A stretch of DNA of 64,000 bases from Zhongshania aliphaticivorans (lineage in GTDB: Bacteria > Pseudomonadota > Gammaproteobacteria > Pseudomonadales > Spongiibacteraceae): positions 211,044 through 275,043 of the forward strand of contig NZ_CACSIJ010000001.1 of the NCBI RefSeq assembly GCF_902705855.1. The letters run 5' to 3'. The position numbers were made by a program, and so were the translations under genes. Under the pieces are notes generated by a model. It was given only the letters and a program-made list of their open reading frames with translations. It did not search any database and was not told where the DNA came from. How positions within the stretch are numbered: the first letter of the stretch is position 1; the number at the start of each line of letters is the position of its first letter. Positions 8,965-15,914 of this stretch are shown here, one piece after another.

Positions 8965-9527
8965 GACAGCGGCACCGCTGACGTTACCGGGCTATAAATA
9001 TTTTCCCGCCAAGGGAAGCCCCACATACGCTGGGTATGTTCACCGATTTGCTCGGCATTACACATCGCCATTATCTTCTTCAATAAACGCTGATCAACCA
9101 TCTGAACATCGACAAGCAAAACAAATGATCCCGCTTCAGCGTGAACGCGGTATTCCTCCAAAGCAGGGTTATGTTGCATCAGACCAAGTAATCCACCCTC
9201 CCATCCGCCGAAGAACACCATGCATAAAGGCAGTGAATAAAAAATAATATTCCGCGCCAGCTCGGAATCAACCGTGAACAGCGACATGCCAAACAACAGT
9301 AGCAACCAACTAAAAAACAAACCCCAAAATCCGCCGCGCCATGCACCGCCAAGCATATTACTAACAAGTAATGGTGACGCTAAGGGCAAATTCAAACGCT
9401 GAACTTCGGCGTCAGCGCTGGTGAATATTTGCCAGCGCCAACCCTGCAAATGCGGCTGCCTTAGCATCTCAGCAATTTCACTTAATGCCTCTTGATGGCG
9501 AGTTAAAAATACCAGCCGACGTTTCAT
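8961..9527 (-). CDS. Unknown inner-membrane protein with a glycine-rich two-helix hairpin
   Basis: I do not recognise this 188-residue protein with confidence. It has a soluble N-terminal part (residues 1-58) and two glycine-rich hydrophobic segments (about 60-84 and 94-117), joined by a short loop and starting with NMLGGAWRGGFWGL and ending GGWEGGLLGLMQ. A soluble C-terminal part contains the strand-like FVLLVDVQMVDQRLLKKIM. The layout resembles the DUF1269-like arrangement of two small alpha/beta halves around a glycine-rich membrane hairpin, but this is a weak impression. It sits between fliN and fleN, where fliOPQR-flhBAF lie in complete flagellar loci. It resembles none of those export proteins. 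Confidence 0.6.
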   Translation of the reverse strand: MKRRLVFLTRHQEALSEIAEMLRQPHLQGWRWQIFTSADAEVQRLNLPLASPLLVSNMLGGAWRGGFWGLFFSWLLLLFGMSLFTVDSELARNIIFYSLPLCMVFFGGWEGGLLGLMQHNPALEEYRVHAEAGSFVLLVDVQMVDQRLLKKIMAMCNAEQIGEHTQRMWGFPWRENIYSPVTSAVPLS

Positions 9528-9567
9528 ATTTTATTTATCTCCGGGCTAGATCACTAGCTGAGCAAAA

Positions 9568-9987
9568 TTAGCGCAGCGATTGTAAACGTTCAGCCTGACT
9601 GACGACTTCGGTCAGCCGGATTCCAAGCTTGTCTTCTATGACAACCACTTCGCCCCGCGCAATCAATGTGCCATTAACCAATACATCCAAAGGTTCACCG
9701 GCTTGGCGATCCAGCTCAACGATTGCACCTTGATGTAATTGTAGCAAGTCGCGAATAGGCATATCGCTACCGCCCACTTCTAGCGTAAGGCGCACCGGAA
9801 TATCCATCACCATTGATAAATCAGGGCCCTCAGGACTGCGATCGCGAAGCCGCGCACCCACGCCATCCGTCGGCTTTGGCTCAGCAAAGCTACCGCCGGA
9901 CATACGTTGGAAGTCGCCTCGATCTGCGGCCTCCATTTCGTCTTTTAATGCCTGACGCTGACGGCGAAGCTCGTCTTGATTATCCAT
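9568..9987 (-). CDS. fliN: FliN, flagellar C-ring switch protein
   Basis: FliN forms the base of the flagellar C-ring and binds FliM and CheY-P. The 139-residue protein has a variable charged N-terminal part (1-57) and a canonical SpoA/FliN domain (about 58-137). The domain carries the conserved run IRDLLQLHQGAIVELDRQAG, then EPLDVLVNGTLIARGEVVVIEDKLGIRLTEVV in the same register as known FliN. It is full length and looks fully functional by sequence. It is 86 bases downstream of fliM and probably shares its sigma-54 promoter. FliN-related SpoA proteins also occur in non-flagellar secretion systems, but the neighbours favour a flagellar origin. Confidence 0.95.
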   Translation of the reverse strand: MDNQDELRRQRQALKDEMEAADRGDFQRMSGGSFAEPKPTDGVGARLRDRSPEGPDLSMVMDIPVRLTLEVGGSDMPIRDLLQLHQGAIVELDRQAGEPLDVLVNGTLIARGEVVVIEDKLGIRLTEVVSQAERLQSLR

Positions 9988-10073
9988 ATTTAATTCTCAT
10001 CGCTTATTTCAAGCTAACGTGTTTATCGTTAGCTCGCACCACAATACATAAATAGCCTATTCCAGCCACCGTG

Positions 10074-11027
10074 TTAATCCACAATTTTCAATGCTAAATA
10101 GCCATTTACCAAACCTAGCTGCGCTCGCGCCAAGGGCACCCCAGACGCTTTTAACACGGAAGGCTCGCGACTATTAAATGGAATAACATCTCCAACCTGC
10201 AAGGCTGCCACCTGCCCCAAGCTCATTACCGGCTCCGCCAAAGTACAACGAGTTGCCACATTCATATCTAACAGTGAATGACTTACCTGACTCTGCCAGT
10301 AGACGTTATTGCTAAGTTGTTCAGCAGATTCGGTTTTACTAAGCAGCGCCATAACTGGCTCCAACATTGCCAACGGTAAAGCAATATGAAACTCACCACC
10401 GCCGCCACTATCCAACTCTATTTGGAAACGGCATACCACTACGCTTTCGGCCTGACCGGCAATCGACGCCATCGCCGGATTCACCTCCATCGCCAATGAC
10501 TCGCAGCGCACATCACTCACTAATCGCCAAGCACGATCATAATCGCTGTGGGCACGATCTATTAAACGACCTATCACACGGCGCTCGACTTTACTAAAGT
10601 CGCGTCCATCTGCATGCCCCTGGGTACCGTTGCCACCAAAGAACATATCTACCAATCGAAACACTAAACGGGCGTCAAACACGACCATCCCAACGCCCTT
10701 AAGTGGGTGTAAACGCATGAGATTTAGTGAGGTGGGAACGTATAGGGAGTGCAGGTATTCACTATAGGGTTGGAACTGTAAATCGATTGCGGCAACGTCA
10801 ACACTTTGGCCTAAAACCTCAGAAATGCTGTCTCTAAAGTATTCTGCAAAACGCTTATTAATTTGTTCCAAACCTGGCAGACGACGCTTCTTTAAACGAC
10901 GGCGGCTTGCCAAATCGAAAGAGCGGGCAGCACTAGCCCCAGCAGAATCTGGCTGCGAGGCCTGCGCCTGCACATTGGCCAGTAATGCGTCTATTTCTGC
11001 TTGGGAGAGTAAATCTTTCGCCGTCAC
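10074..11027 (-). CDS. fliM: FliM, flagellar motor switch protein
   Basis: FliM links FliG to FliN in the C-ring and receives CheY-P. The 317-residue protein is near the normal length. Its N-terminus keeps the CheY-binding peptide LLSQAEIDALL (residues 6-16). The middle CheC-like domain keeps the FliG-contact block FFGGNG (129-134) and the following GRDFSKVERRVI. The C-terminal SpoA domain spans about 245-315. The start is GTG at 11027. A sigma-54 promoter (11064-11080) and a FleQ-type box (11121-11140) lie directly upstream. Retention of the CheY peptide implies that switching input is still used. Confidence 0.95.
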   Translation of the reverse strand: MTAKDLLSQAEIDALLANVQAQASQPDSAGASAARSFDLASRRRLKKRRLPGLEQINKRFAEYFRDSISEVLGQSVDVAAIDLQFQPYSEYLHSLYVPTSLNLMRLHPLKGVGMVVFDARLVFRLVDMFFGGNGTQGHADGRDFSKVERRVIGRLIDRAHSDYDRAWRLVSDVRCESLAMEVNPAMASIAGQAESVVVCRFQIELDSGGGGEFHIALPLAMLEPVMALLSKTESAEQLSNNVYWQSQVSHSLLDMNVATRCTLAEPVMSLGQVAALQVGDVIPFNSREPSVLKASGVPLARAQLGLVNGYLALKIVD

Positions 11028-11063
11028 GCCTGTACCGCTCTAAAGGTGGAATACCAAGATTAG

Positions 11064-11080
11064 AGCAAGACTTGAGCCAA
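11064..11080 (-). promoter_or_regulatory. Sigma-54 (-24/-12) promoter of the fliM operon
   Basis: Read on the minus strand the site is TTGGCTCAAGTCTTGCT. It matches the sigma-54 consensus TTGGCAC-N5-TTGCW with the essential GG and GC separated by exactly ten bases. The predicted transcript start is near 11053, about 26 bases before the fliM GTG. The FleQ-type palindrome is centred about 78 bases upstream of that start, a normal enhancer distance. Confidence 0.7.
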
Positions 11081-11120
11081 CATTATTATTATAAAAATCA
11101 ACAGCTTAAACAATAGACTT

Positions 11121-11140
11121 GTTGTCAAAAAATTGACAAC
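11121..11140. promoter_or_regulatory. FleQ-type operator upstream of fliM
   Basis: The sequence GTTGTCAAAAAATTGACAAC is a perfect palindrome with 8-base arms. Its core GTCAAAAAATTGAC fits the Pseudomonas aeruginosa FleQ consensus as I recall it (GTCaNTAAAtTGAC), with one difference in the central TAAA. The same TGTCA-N6-TGACA architecture occurs twice upstream of the fliF-like gene. It begins 4 bases after the hpt stop codon, but no T-run follows on the minus strand, so an operator is more likely than a terminator. Confidence 0.65.
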
Positions 11141-11143
11141 AGG

Positions 11144-11488
11144 CTATTTTCCTTCGGCCAACCACTTGCGAATCAAACCCATTGCCTCAACAAAGCAGCG
11201 CTGGGTATTACTAAAATCTTGCTGGATATTTTGAAAACTGGCATCGCGACCGCGCAGCTCTAAACCGCGAAAATGCTGGGAGAGATTATCCGCACCTAAT
11301 GAAGCCGCCCCCCCTTTCACGGTGTGAGCAACAGTCCTCAGGGTCTCGGCGTCTTGATTTTCTATTGCCCGCCCTATCGTTGCCAAACGTTCCTGGGTGT
11401 CTACTTCAAATTCATCAATGAGGGTAAAGACATCCTCCTCCATGAATCCACGCAACTCTTCTAATAACACCAAATTCAACGCAGGCAT
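11144..11488 (-). CDS. Histidine phosphotransfer (Hpt) protein
   Basis: This 114-residue protein is a single Hpt domain with the motif AHTVKGGAASLGA. The predicted phospho-accepting residue is His55. Stand-alone Hpt proteins shuttle phosphate from hybrid kinases to response regulators. It lies between fliG and fliM. In Pseudomonas putida-type flagellar loci an HptB gene lies between fliJ and fliK, so this may be the remaining HptB equivalent; that link is inference from position and domain only. Candidate partners inside the cluster are the CheY-like receiver and the P1 domain of the CheA-like protein. The start ATG at 11488 has AAGGA about 13 bases upstream. Confidence 0.88.
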   Translation of the reverse strand: MPALNLVLLEELRGFMEEDVFTLIDEFEVDTQERLATIGRAIENQDAETLRTVAHTVKGGAASLGADNLSQHFRGLELRGRDASFQNIQQDFSNTQRCFVEAMGLIRKWLAEGK

Positions 11489-11609
11489 GTACTTAAACGT
11501 CCTTGTTTAACAAAAGATTCCAGCCCAAAGATAGGCTAATTTTCAGGCATTAATTAAAAAATTACTGCGGAATTTCCTGCAATTTAATCAGTACCGCTTT
11601 CTGAGCCCA

Positions 11610-12605
11610 TTAAAACACATCAATTTTGCGCGCATCGAGAATAATTTCGCCAACCGCCGCCATTTGCTTCGCAATTTTCACAATTTCAACTTGCGCCGCT
11701 ACGGATTCGGCCTGCGTATATCGTCGCGACAACGCTGTCACAGCCTGCTTTTGCTCTGCGCTTAATACATTTAAAAACTTCCGCCGGAGCTGCGCACCGG
11801 ACTCGGCCAGGGCAGGCGCAAGTATCTCTGGCGAGAGCTGTTTAACAAGCAAGGCCGCATCTTGCTCAGCCATATTGCCAATTTGAGCAAAACCAAACAT
11901 CAGCTCTTCAACCCGCGCCGCATGCTCTGGCTGAGTAGCACGCAAGCCATTAAGCAAATTACTTTCTGACCCCACATCCATTTCATTTAGCAGGGCCGCT
12001 GCCAATGAATCGCCGGTCATGGTACGACCAAGTGGCCGTCCAACCTGACTAAAATATTGTTCCAACAACCAGTCCAGCTCCTCAAGCGCCGCTGGAGTAA
12101 GGCTCTTTAAACCCGCCAAACGAGCAAGCAAATCTAATCGCCGCGACCCCTCAAACGCCAGCAAGACCTCGCTGCCTTGACGCGCATCAAGACAGGCAAT
12201 GACTACCGCCTGTATTTGAGGGTGTTCGCGCTGAATAATATCAACAATAGTATTGCTCTCTAACCACTTCAATTTACTGATATGCCGAGACTGACCGTGC
12301 AGCGCAAGCCGGTCACTCAATAAATTAGCACGCTCCGAGCCAAGCGCCTCCTCCAGCAGACTTAATACCGCGTCACCTGCGCTGGGCTTGACCCCCGAGA
12401 AGGTTTTTACATCACTATGGAAACGCGTCAATACCTGATGAAATTCAGCACTACTCGGTGCGTCCATGCCACTCATCACTGCGGCCAGCCGGTGTACGTC
12501 GGCCGGCGGCAAAGCTCGCATTATCGCCGCCGCTTGGGCCTTATCTAATGACATAATTAGGGCCGCCGCCTGCTCCGCGTCTGATAAGTGAATCGCCGTC
12601 GCCAT
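11610..12605 (-). CDS. fliG: FliG, flagellar rotor/switch protein with altered torque helix
   Basis: FliG couples the MS-ring to the C-ring and meets the stator. The ATG at 12605 shares a base with the stop of the fliF-like gene (TGATG) and gives 331 residues, the normal length; a longer in-frame reading to 12629 is less likely. The N-terminal FliF-binding domain, the middle EHPQ motif (residues 127-130) and the C-terminal MF-start domain (from Met236) are all present. The torque helix, usually of the form DDRSIQ-LLR, reads MAEQDAALLVKQ (about 245-256), so the acidic pair and Arg that face the stator are not kept. The VGG hinge before the C-terminal domain reads MTG. It is otherwise recognisable along its whole length. 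Confidence 0.9.
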   Translation of the reverse strand: MATAIHLSDAEQAAALIMSLDKAQAAAIMRALPPADVHRLAAVMSGMDAPSSAEFHQVLTRFHSDVKTFSGVKPSAGDAVLSLLEEALGSERANLLSDRLALHGQSRHISKLKWLESNTIVDIIQREHPQIQAVVIACLDARQGSEVLLAFEGSRRLDLLARLAGLKSLTPAALEELDWLLEQYFSQVGRPLGRTMTGDSLAAALLNEMDVGSESNLLNGLRATQPEHAARVEELMFGFAQIGNMAEQDAALLVKQLSPEILAPALAESGAQLRRKFLNVLSAEQKQAVTALSRRYTQAESVAAQVEIVKIAKQMAAVGEIILDARKIDVF

Positions 12606-13303
12606 CACTTGGGAACCCCGTTTAACCACTCACTCAAGACGCTCGCCACTCGCGTGGGTTCGTCCTGCGCGATATCTTTAAAGCGCCTTAATTGATCACT
12701 GTAATCATCAAGTAATTCCTGCGACTGAACAGAAGATTGGCGGTAGCGATGAAGCGCCCAAATCAAGCCCACAATGCCCACTAACAGTAGAGCTAAACCA
12801 ATATACATTCGCTGGAGCACGGTAAAACCAAGCACAGACCTTGTGCTATCGCTCAAGCTAGGAAAGACAAGAAATTGCATCGTAAAGCTATCGCCCTGCG
12901 CCTCGTCTATCGCCAAACCTGCTTTTAGCAACGTAGAAAGCGTTTGTTCAACACTCGTGTTTTGGCGGCGGTTATTCACAAGTACCAACACCGCTTTACT
13001 CTCAACCGCATCTGAATCAAAGCTACTTCCGCCCGTGCCTACCTGCACGCTCACCTTAATATCCTTCGTATCAAGCACTGACGCCGCCAGATTCTTAACT
13101 TTGCGCTCAAGATATAACTCGCGCTGGCTGCGCTGATCGGTCACGCCCTTGTCCGAAACAGAGAAATCAGCAAAGCGCCATTGCTGCCAAGCCGCTTCGG
13201 TGGTCACGGCTATCGCCGCCAACACCAGAAGCAACAGGATGATTATCGCAATGACGCTGGGCGTAGAATGGGGGCTATTTTCAGTCACTACAGACTTCGT
13301 CAC
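12605..13303 (-). CDS. Miniature FliF-like MS-ring protein (RBM3 part plus FliG-binding tail)
   Basis: Full FliF has about 550 residues; this protein has 232. It has a first membrane helix (about 16-35) and a periplasmic part (40-155) that matches the last ring-building motif (RBM3) of FliF. Examples are RSQRELYLERKVKNLAASVL and VNNRRQNTSVEQTLSTLLKAG followed by the GDS signature (residues 137-139). A second membrane helix spans about 167-184. The C-terminal tail DIAQDEPTRVASVLSEWLN fits the FliG-binding tail of FliF. RBM1, RBM2 and the beta-collar insert are absent. The start is GTG at 13303 with GAGG seven bases upstream, and the stop overlaps the fliG start. It may form a reduced MS-ring that carries FliG. 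Confidence 0.8.
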   Translation of the reverse strand: MTKSVVTENSPHSTPSVIAIIILLLLVLAAIAVTTEAAWQQWRFADFSVSDKGVTDQRSQRELYLERKVKNLAASVLDTKDIKVSVQVGTGGSSFDSDAVESKAVLVLVNNRRQNTSVEQTLSTLLKAGLAIDEAQGDSFTMQFLVFPSLSDSTRSVLGFTVLQRMYIGLALLLVGIVGLIWALHRYRQSSVQSQELLDDYSDQLRRFKDIAQDEPTRVASVLSEWLNGVPK

Positions 13304-13341
13304 GCTATATCCTCAAGAACTAACACCCTATCGATAGGTGC

Positions 13342-13357
13342 TGTCAATAAAATGACA
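13342..13357. promoter_or_regulatory. FleQ-type operator 1 upstream of the fliF-like gene
   Basis: The sequence TGTCAATAAAATGACA contains GTCAATAAAATGAC, which agrees with the FleQ consensus GTCaNTAAAtTGAC at every upper-case position. It lies 38 bases before the GTG start. A further near-palindrome, CCTATCGATAGG (13327-13338), lies between the box and the gene. Confidence 0.7.
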
Positions 13358-13391
13358 ACCCTAAACATCAAAGCTCTAACACCTCAATTAC

Positions 13392-13407
13392 TGTCATTAT
13401 TTTGACA
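13392..13407. promoter_or_regulatory. FleQ-type operator 2 upstream of the fliF-like gene
   Basis: The sequence TGTCATTATTTTGACA has the same TGTCA-N6-TGACA form as operator 1 and lies exactly 50 bases from it, about five helical turns. Each of the two boxes is preceded on its left by the octamer CTAACACC (13320-13327 and 13376-13383), so the region may hold a partial duplication. Confidence 0.6.
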
Positions 13408-13473
13408 AAACACTGGAAAATACGCATAAACAAACGCCACTTCCGCTACGAACTAATTAATATTCCTAGCTAT

Positions 13474-13490
13474 AGCAGAAATCAGGCCAG
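13474..13490 (-). promoter_or_regulatory. Possible sigma-54 promoter upstream of the fliF-like gene
   Basis: On the minus strand the site reads CTGGCCTGATTTCTGCT, with GG and GC ten bases apart as in sigma-54 promoters but with several weaker positions. A transcript from here would start near 13464, so the two FleQ-type boxes would lie downstream of the start. FleQ is known to act from downstream sites at some Pseudomonas flagellar promoters. Confidence 0.3.
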
Positions 13491-13583
13491 CATTCGTGAA
13501 TGCCATTTAAGGAGGAAATATTTATCTAGAGAGAAGAAAAGCTGCCGGAGTCACTTGGGCCTAGACAGCTTTGAGACAAGATA

Positions 13584-14486
13584 TTAAAGATGAACCAACT
13601 CAATCACGTCACTGCGTGAGGATAAGGGCGAAGGCACCCCACCCGCATCAATCGTTTGGCTAGAATCACCAAATTCGTACTCTTTGCGCTCACCGCTGCG
13701 GTCGATAGTCAGCGAAGCAAAATCAAACAAATTTGTGTCGGCCATTTGCGAGGGCGTGATATTTTGCATAGACGAGAAAATTTTCTCGATGCGGCTACCG
13801 TCGGCTTTTTCCCAATCCATTAGCATCTTACGAATATTCTGGCGCTGTAAGTTTTCCTGCGAACCGCAAAGATTACAGGGAATAATCGGAAACGCCTTAT
13901 GCGCGGCAAAAGCCTCAATATCGCTTTCACGGCAATACGCCAAAGGTCGAATAATAATATTGCGTTTATCGTCAGATAGCAGCTTTGGCGGCATCCCAGA
14001 AATCCGCGAGCCGTAAAACATATTCAAAAACAGGGTTTGTACGATGTCGTCTTTATGGTGGCCAAGGGCAATTTTAGTCGCGCCAATTTCTTCCGCAAAT
14101 GCGTACAGGGTACCGCGACGCAGGCGCGAACATAGACCGCAGGTCGTTTTACCTTCGGGAATTTTTTGCTTAACAATCGAATAAGTGTCTTTATTAACGA
14201 TGTAATATTCGATACCCAAAACATCTAAATATTCTGGCAGTACATGTTCTGGGTAGCCCGGTTGCTTTTGGTCCATATTAACCGCGACCAACTCAAACTT
14301 AACCGGTGCACTCTTTTGCAGGTTCATGAGTATGTCGAGCATGGTGTAACTGTCTTTTCCTCCAGACAGACAAACCATCACCCGATCGCCCTCTTCGATC
14401 ATCTTATAATCTTCAATCGCCTGCCCGGTGTGGCGACGCAAACGCTTTTGAAGCTTGTTGAATTCGAGTTTCGGCAAACTAGACAT
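13584..14486 (-). CDS. ttcA: TtcA, tRNA 2-thiocytidine(32) synthetase
   Basis: TtcA adds sulfur to cytidine 32 of certain tRNAs using ATP and a [4Fe-4S] cluster. From the ATG giving [13 protein letters not shown] the protein has 300 residues. The PP-loop is SGGKDS (residues 41-46). The cluster-type cysteines are Cys116 and Cys119 in TTCGLC, with Cys204 and Cys207 in IPCNLC. The open frame extends 22 codons further upstream, but only from a TTG without family support, so the internal ATG is preferred. The gene stands alone, downstream of and on the same strand as mdh's divergent region, and is separated from the rotor locus by a 280-base control region. Confidence 0.95.
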   Translation of the reverse strand: MSSLPKLEFNKLQKRLRRHTGQAIEDYKMIEEGDRVMVCLSGGKDSYTMLDILMNLQKSAPVKFELVAVNMDQKQPGYPEHVLPEYLDVLGIEYYIVNKDTYSIVKQKIPEGKTTCGLCSRLRRGTLYAFAEEIGATKIALGHHKDDIVQTLFLNMFYGSRISGMPPKLLSDDKRNIIIRPLAYCRESDIEAFAAHKAFPIIPCNLCGSQENLQRQNIRKMLMDWEKADGSRIEKIFSSMQNITPSQMADTNLFDFASLTIDRSGERKEYEFGDSSQTIDAGGVPSPLSSRSDVIELVHL

Positions 14487-14692
14487 GGTACGCAAATCAA
14501 ATGGAGGACTGGGGCGCGCATTATATAGAAACGTCGCCGCAGCGGCCACCAATCAGCCCATCCGGGTGGCATCAAGCCTCGTATTTACCCTTAACGCGCC
14601 CTAGCGCTGGCAATCCTTGGCGGAGATGACTATCATTAGCCCGCCAAAATCTGCTGGCATGAGGTGTCTCGTACACGGCCAGACCCCGGCAC

Positions 14693-14733
14693 GGGTGCAT
14701 GTCGGATCGTGTAATCCACGTCCGATCGCACCC
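14693..14733 (+). promoter_or_regulatory. Stable hairpin in the mdh 5' leader
   Basis: Arms GGGTGC (14693-14698) and GCACCC (14728-14733) enclose inner pairs TCGGA/TCCGA and CGTG/CACG around a TAATC loop, with a small internal loop and a one-base bulge. It lies 39 bases upstream of the mdh ATG. There is no T-run after it, so it is not an ordinary terminator. It could be a leader structure or an operator. Confidence 0.45.
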
Positions 14734-14772
14734 GCTCAAAAATCACACCACCACCAGAAAGGGAATCGCCCA

Positions 14773-15753
14773 ATGAAACAACCAGTTCGCGTCACCGTTA
14801 CCGGTGCAGCCGGCCAAATTGGCTACGCACTTCTTTTCCGTATCGCTTCCGGCGCTATGCTGGGCGACGATCAGCCCGTTATTCTGCACTTACTCGACAT
14901 CACTCCAGCGATGGACGCCCTACAAGGCGTGCGTATGGAGCTAGAAGACTGTGCATTCCCATTGCTAGCCGGTGTTGTTTGCACCGACGATCCAAATGTT
15001 GGCTTTAAAGATGCTGACTACGCACTACTTGTTGGCGCACGCCCACGTGGTCCTGGCATGGAGCGTAAAGACCTGCTCGAAGCTAACGCTGCTATTTTCT
15101 CTGTTCAAGGTAAAGCTATTGATCAGAATGCCAGCAAAAACATCAAGGTATTGGTTGTTGGCAACCCAGCAAACACCAACGCACTGATCACTCAGCGTAA
15201 TGCGCCGTCCATTCCAGCACGCAACTTTACTGCGATGACCCGCTTGGATCACAACCGCGCCATGACTCAAATTGCTATCAAAACTGGCAAAACAGTTAAT
15301 GACGTGACCAATATGACGATCTGGGGCAACCACTCAGCAACTCAGTACCCAGACCTGTTCAATGCAAAAGTTTCTGGCCAAACCGCCAGCGACCTCGTTG
15401 ACCAAGCATGGCTTGAAGGCGACTTCATCCCAACTGTACAGCAACGCGGCGCAGCCATTATTAAAGCGCGTGGCGCATCTTCTGCCGCCTCTGCAGCAAA
15501 CGCCGCTAGCGGTCATATGCGCAGCTGGGCACTAGGCACAACTGGTGACGATTGGGTTTCTATGGGTGTTTACAGCGACGGTAGCTATGGCATCCAAGAA
15601 GGCCTGATCTACTCTTTCCCTTGCCGCTGCAAAAATGGCGAGTGGGAAATTGTTCAAGGCCTTGAAATCAATGATTTCAGCCGTGGCAAAATGCAAGCCA
15701 CTGAGCAAGAACTTGCCGAAGAGCGTGACGGTGTAAAACACCTTCTGCCATAA
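14773..15753 (+). CDS. mdh: Malate dehydrogenase (type 2, NAD-dependent)
   Basis: The enzyme interconverts malate and oxaloacetate in the citric acid cycle. The ATG at 14773 follows a GGGA ribosome site and gives 326 residues. A longer in-frame reading from 14617 has no family support. The Rossmann motif is [17 protein letters not shown] (residues 11-27). The substrate and catalytic blocks are [19 protein letters not shown] with Asp159, and [11 protein letters not shown] with catalytic His187. The 326-residue form with these blocks belongs to the type 2 family found in Pseudomonas-like bacteria rather than the 312-residue E. coli type. A strong terminator follows. Confidence 0.96.
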   Translation: MKQPVRVTVTGAAGQIGYALLFRIASGAMLGDDQPVILHLLDITPAMDALQGVRMELEDCAFPLLAGVVCTDDPNVGFKDADYALLVGARPRGPGMERKDLLEANAAIFSVQGKAIDQNASKNIKVLVVGNPANTNALITQRNAPSIPARNFTAMTRLDHNRAMTQIAIKTGKTVNDVTNMTIWGNHSATQYPDLFNAKVSGQTASDLVDQAWLEGDFIPTVQQRGAAIIKARGASSAASAANAASGHMRSWALGTTGDDWVSMGVYSDGSYGIQEGLIYSFPCRCKNGEWEIVQGLEINDFSRGKMQATEQELAEERDGVKHLLP

Positions 15754-15771
15754 TCGCAAGATTGTTCTTAG

Positions 15772-15795
15772 AAAGGCGGCTTCGGCCGCCTTTTT
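15772..15795 (+). terminator. Rho-independent terminator of mdh
   Basis: The stem AAAGGCGGC / GCCGCCTTT closes on a TTCG tetraloop and is followed by TTTTT. It lies 18 bases after the mdh stop codon. Confidence 0.92.
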
Positions 15796-15914
15796 ATTGG
15801 GCAACATAAATAATACGCACGCGAATCACTATTAAAGACTGCTAACGCCAATGACTATTCAAGAAAAATCATTTACCGTTTAGCACTTTATAAAATGATC
15901 TGGAAAATAGCCTC

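Noticed and set aside
11121-11140. Palindrome after hpt read as a rho-independent terminator
   Set aside because: The stem is A/T rich, no T-run follows on the minus strand, and the same sequence pattern occurs twice upstream of the fliF-like gene, which fits an operator better.
14617-14772. Longer N-terminus for malate dehydrogenase
   Set aside because: The 52 added residues are not found in the family, pass through the leader hairpin, and the ATG at 14773 has its own ribosome site.
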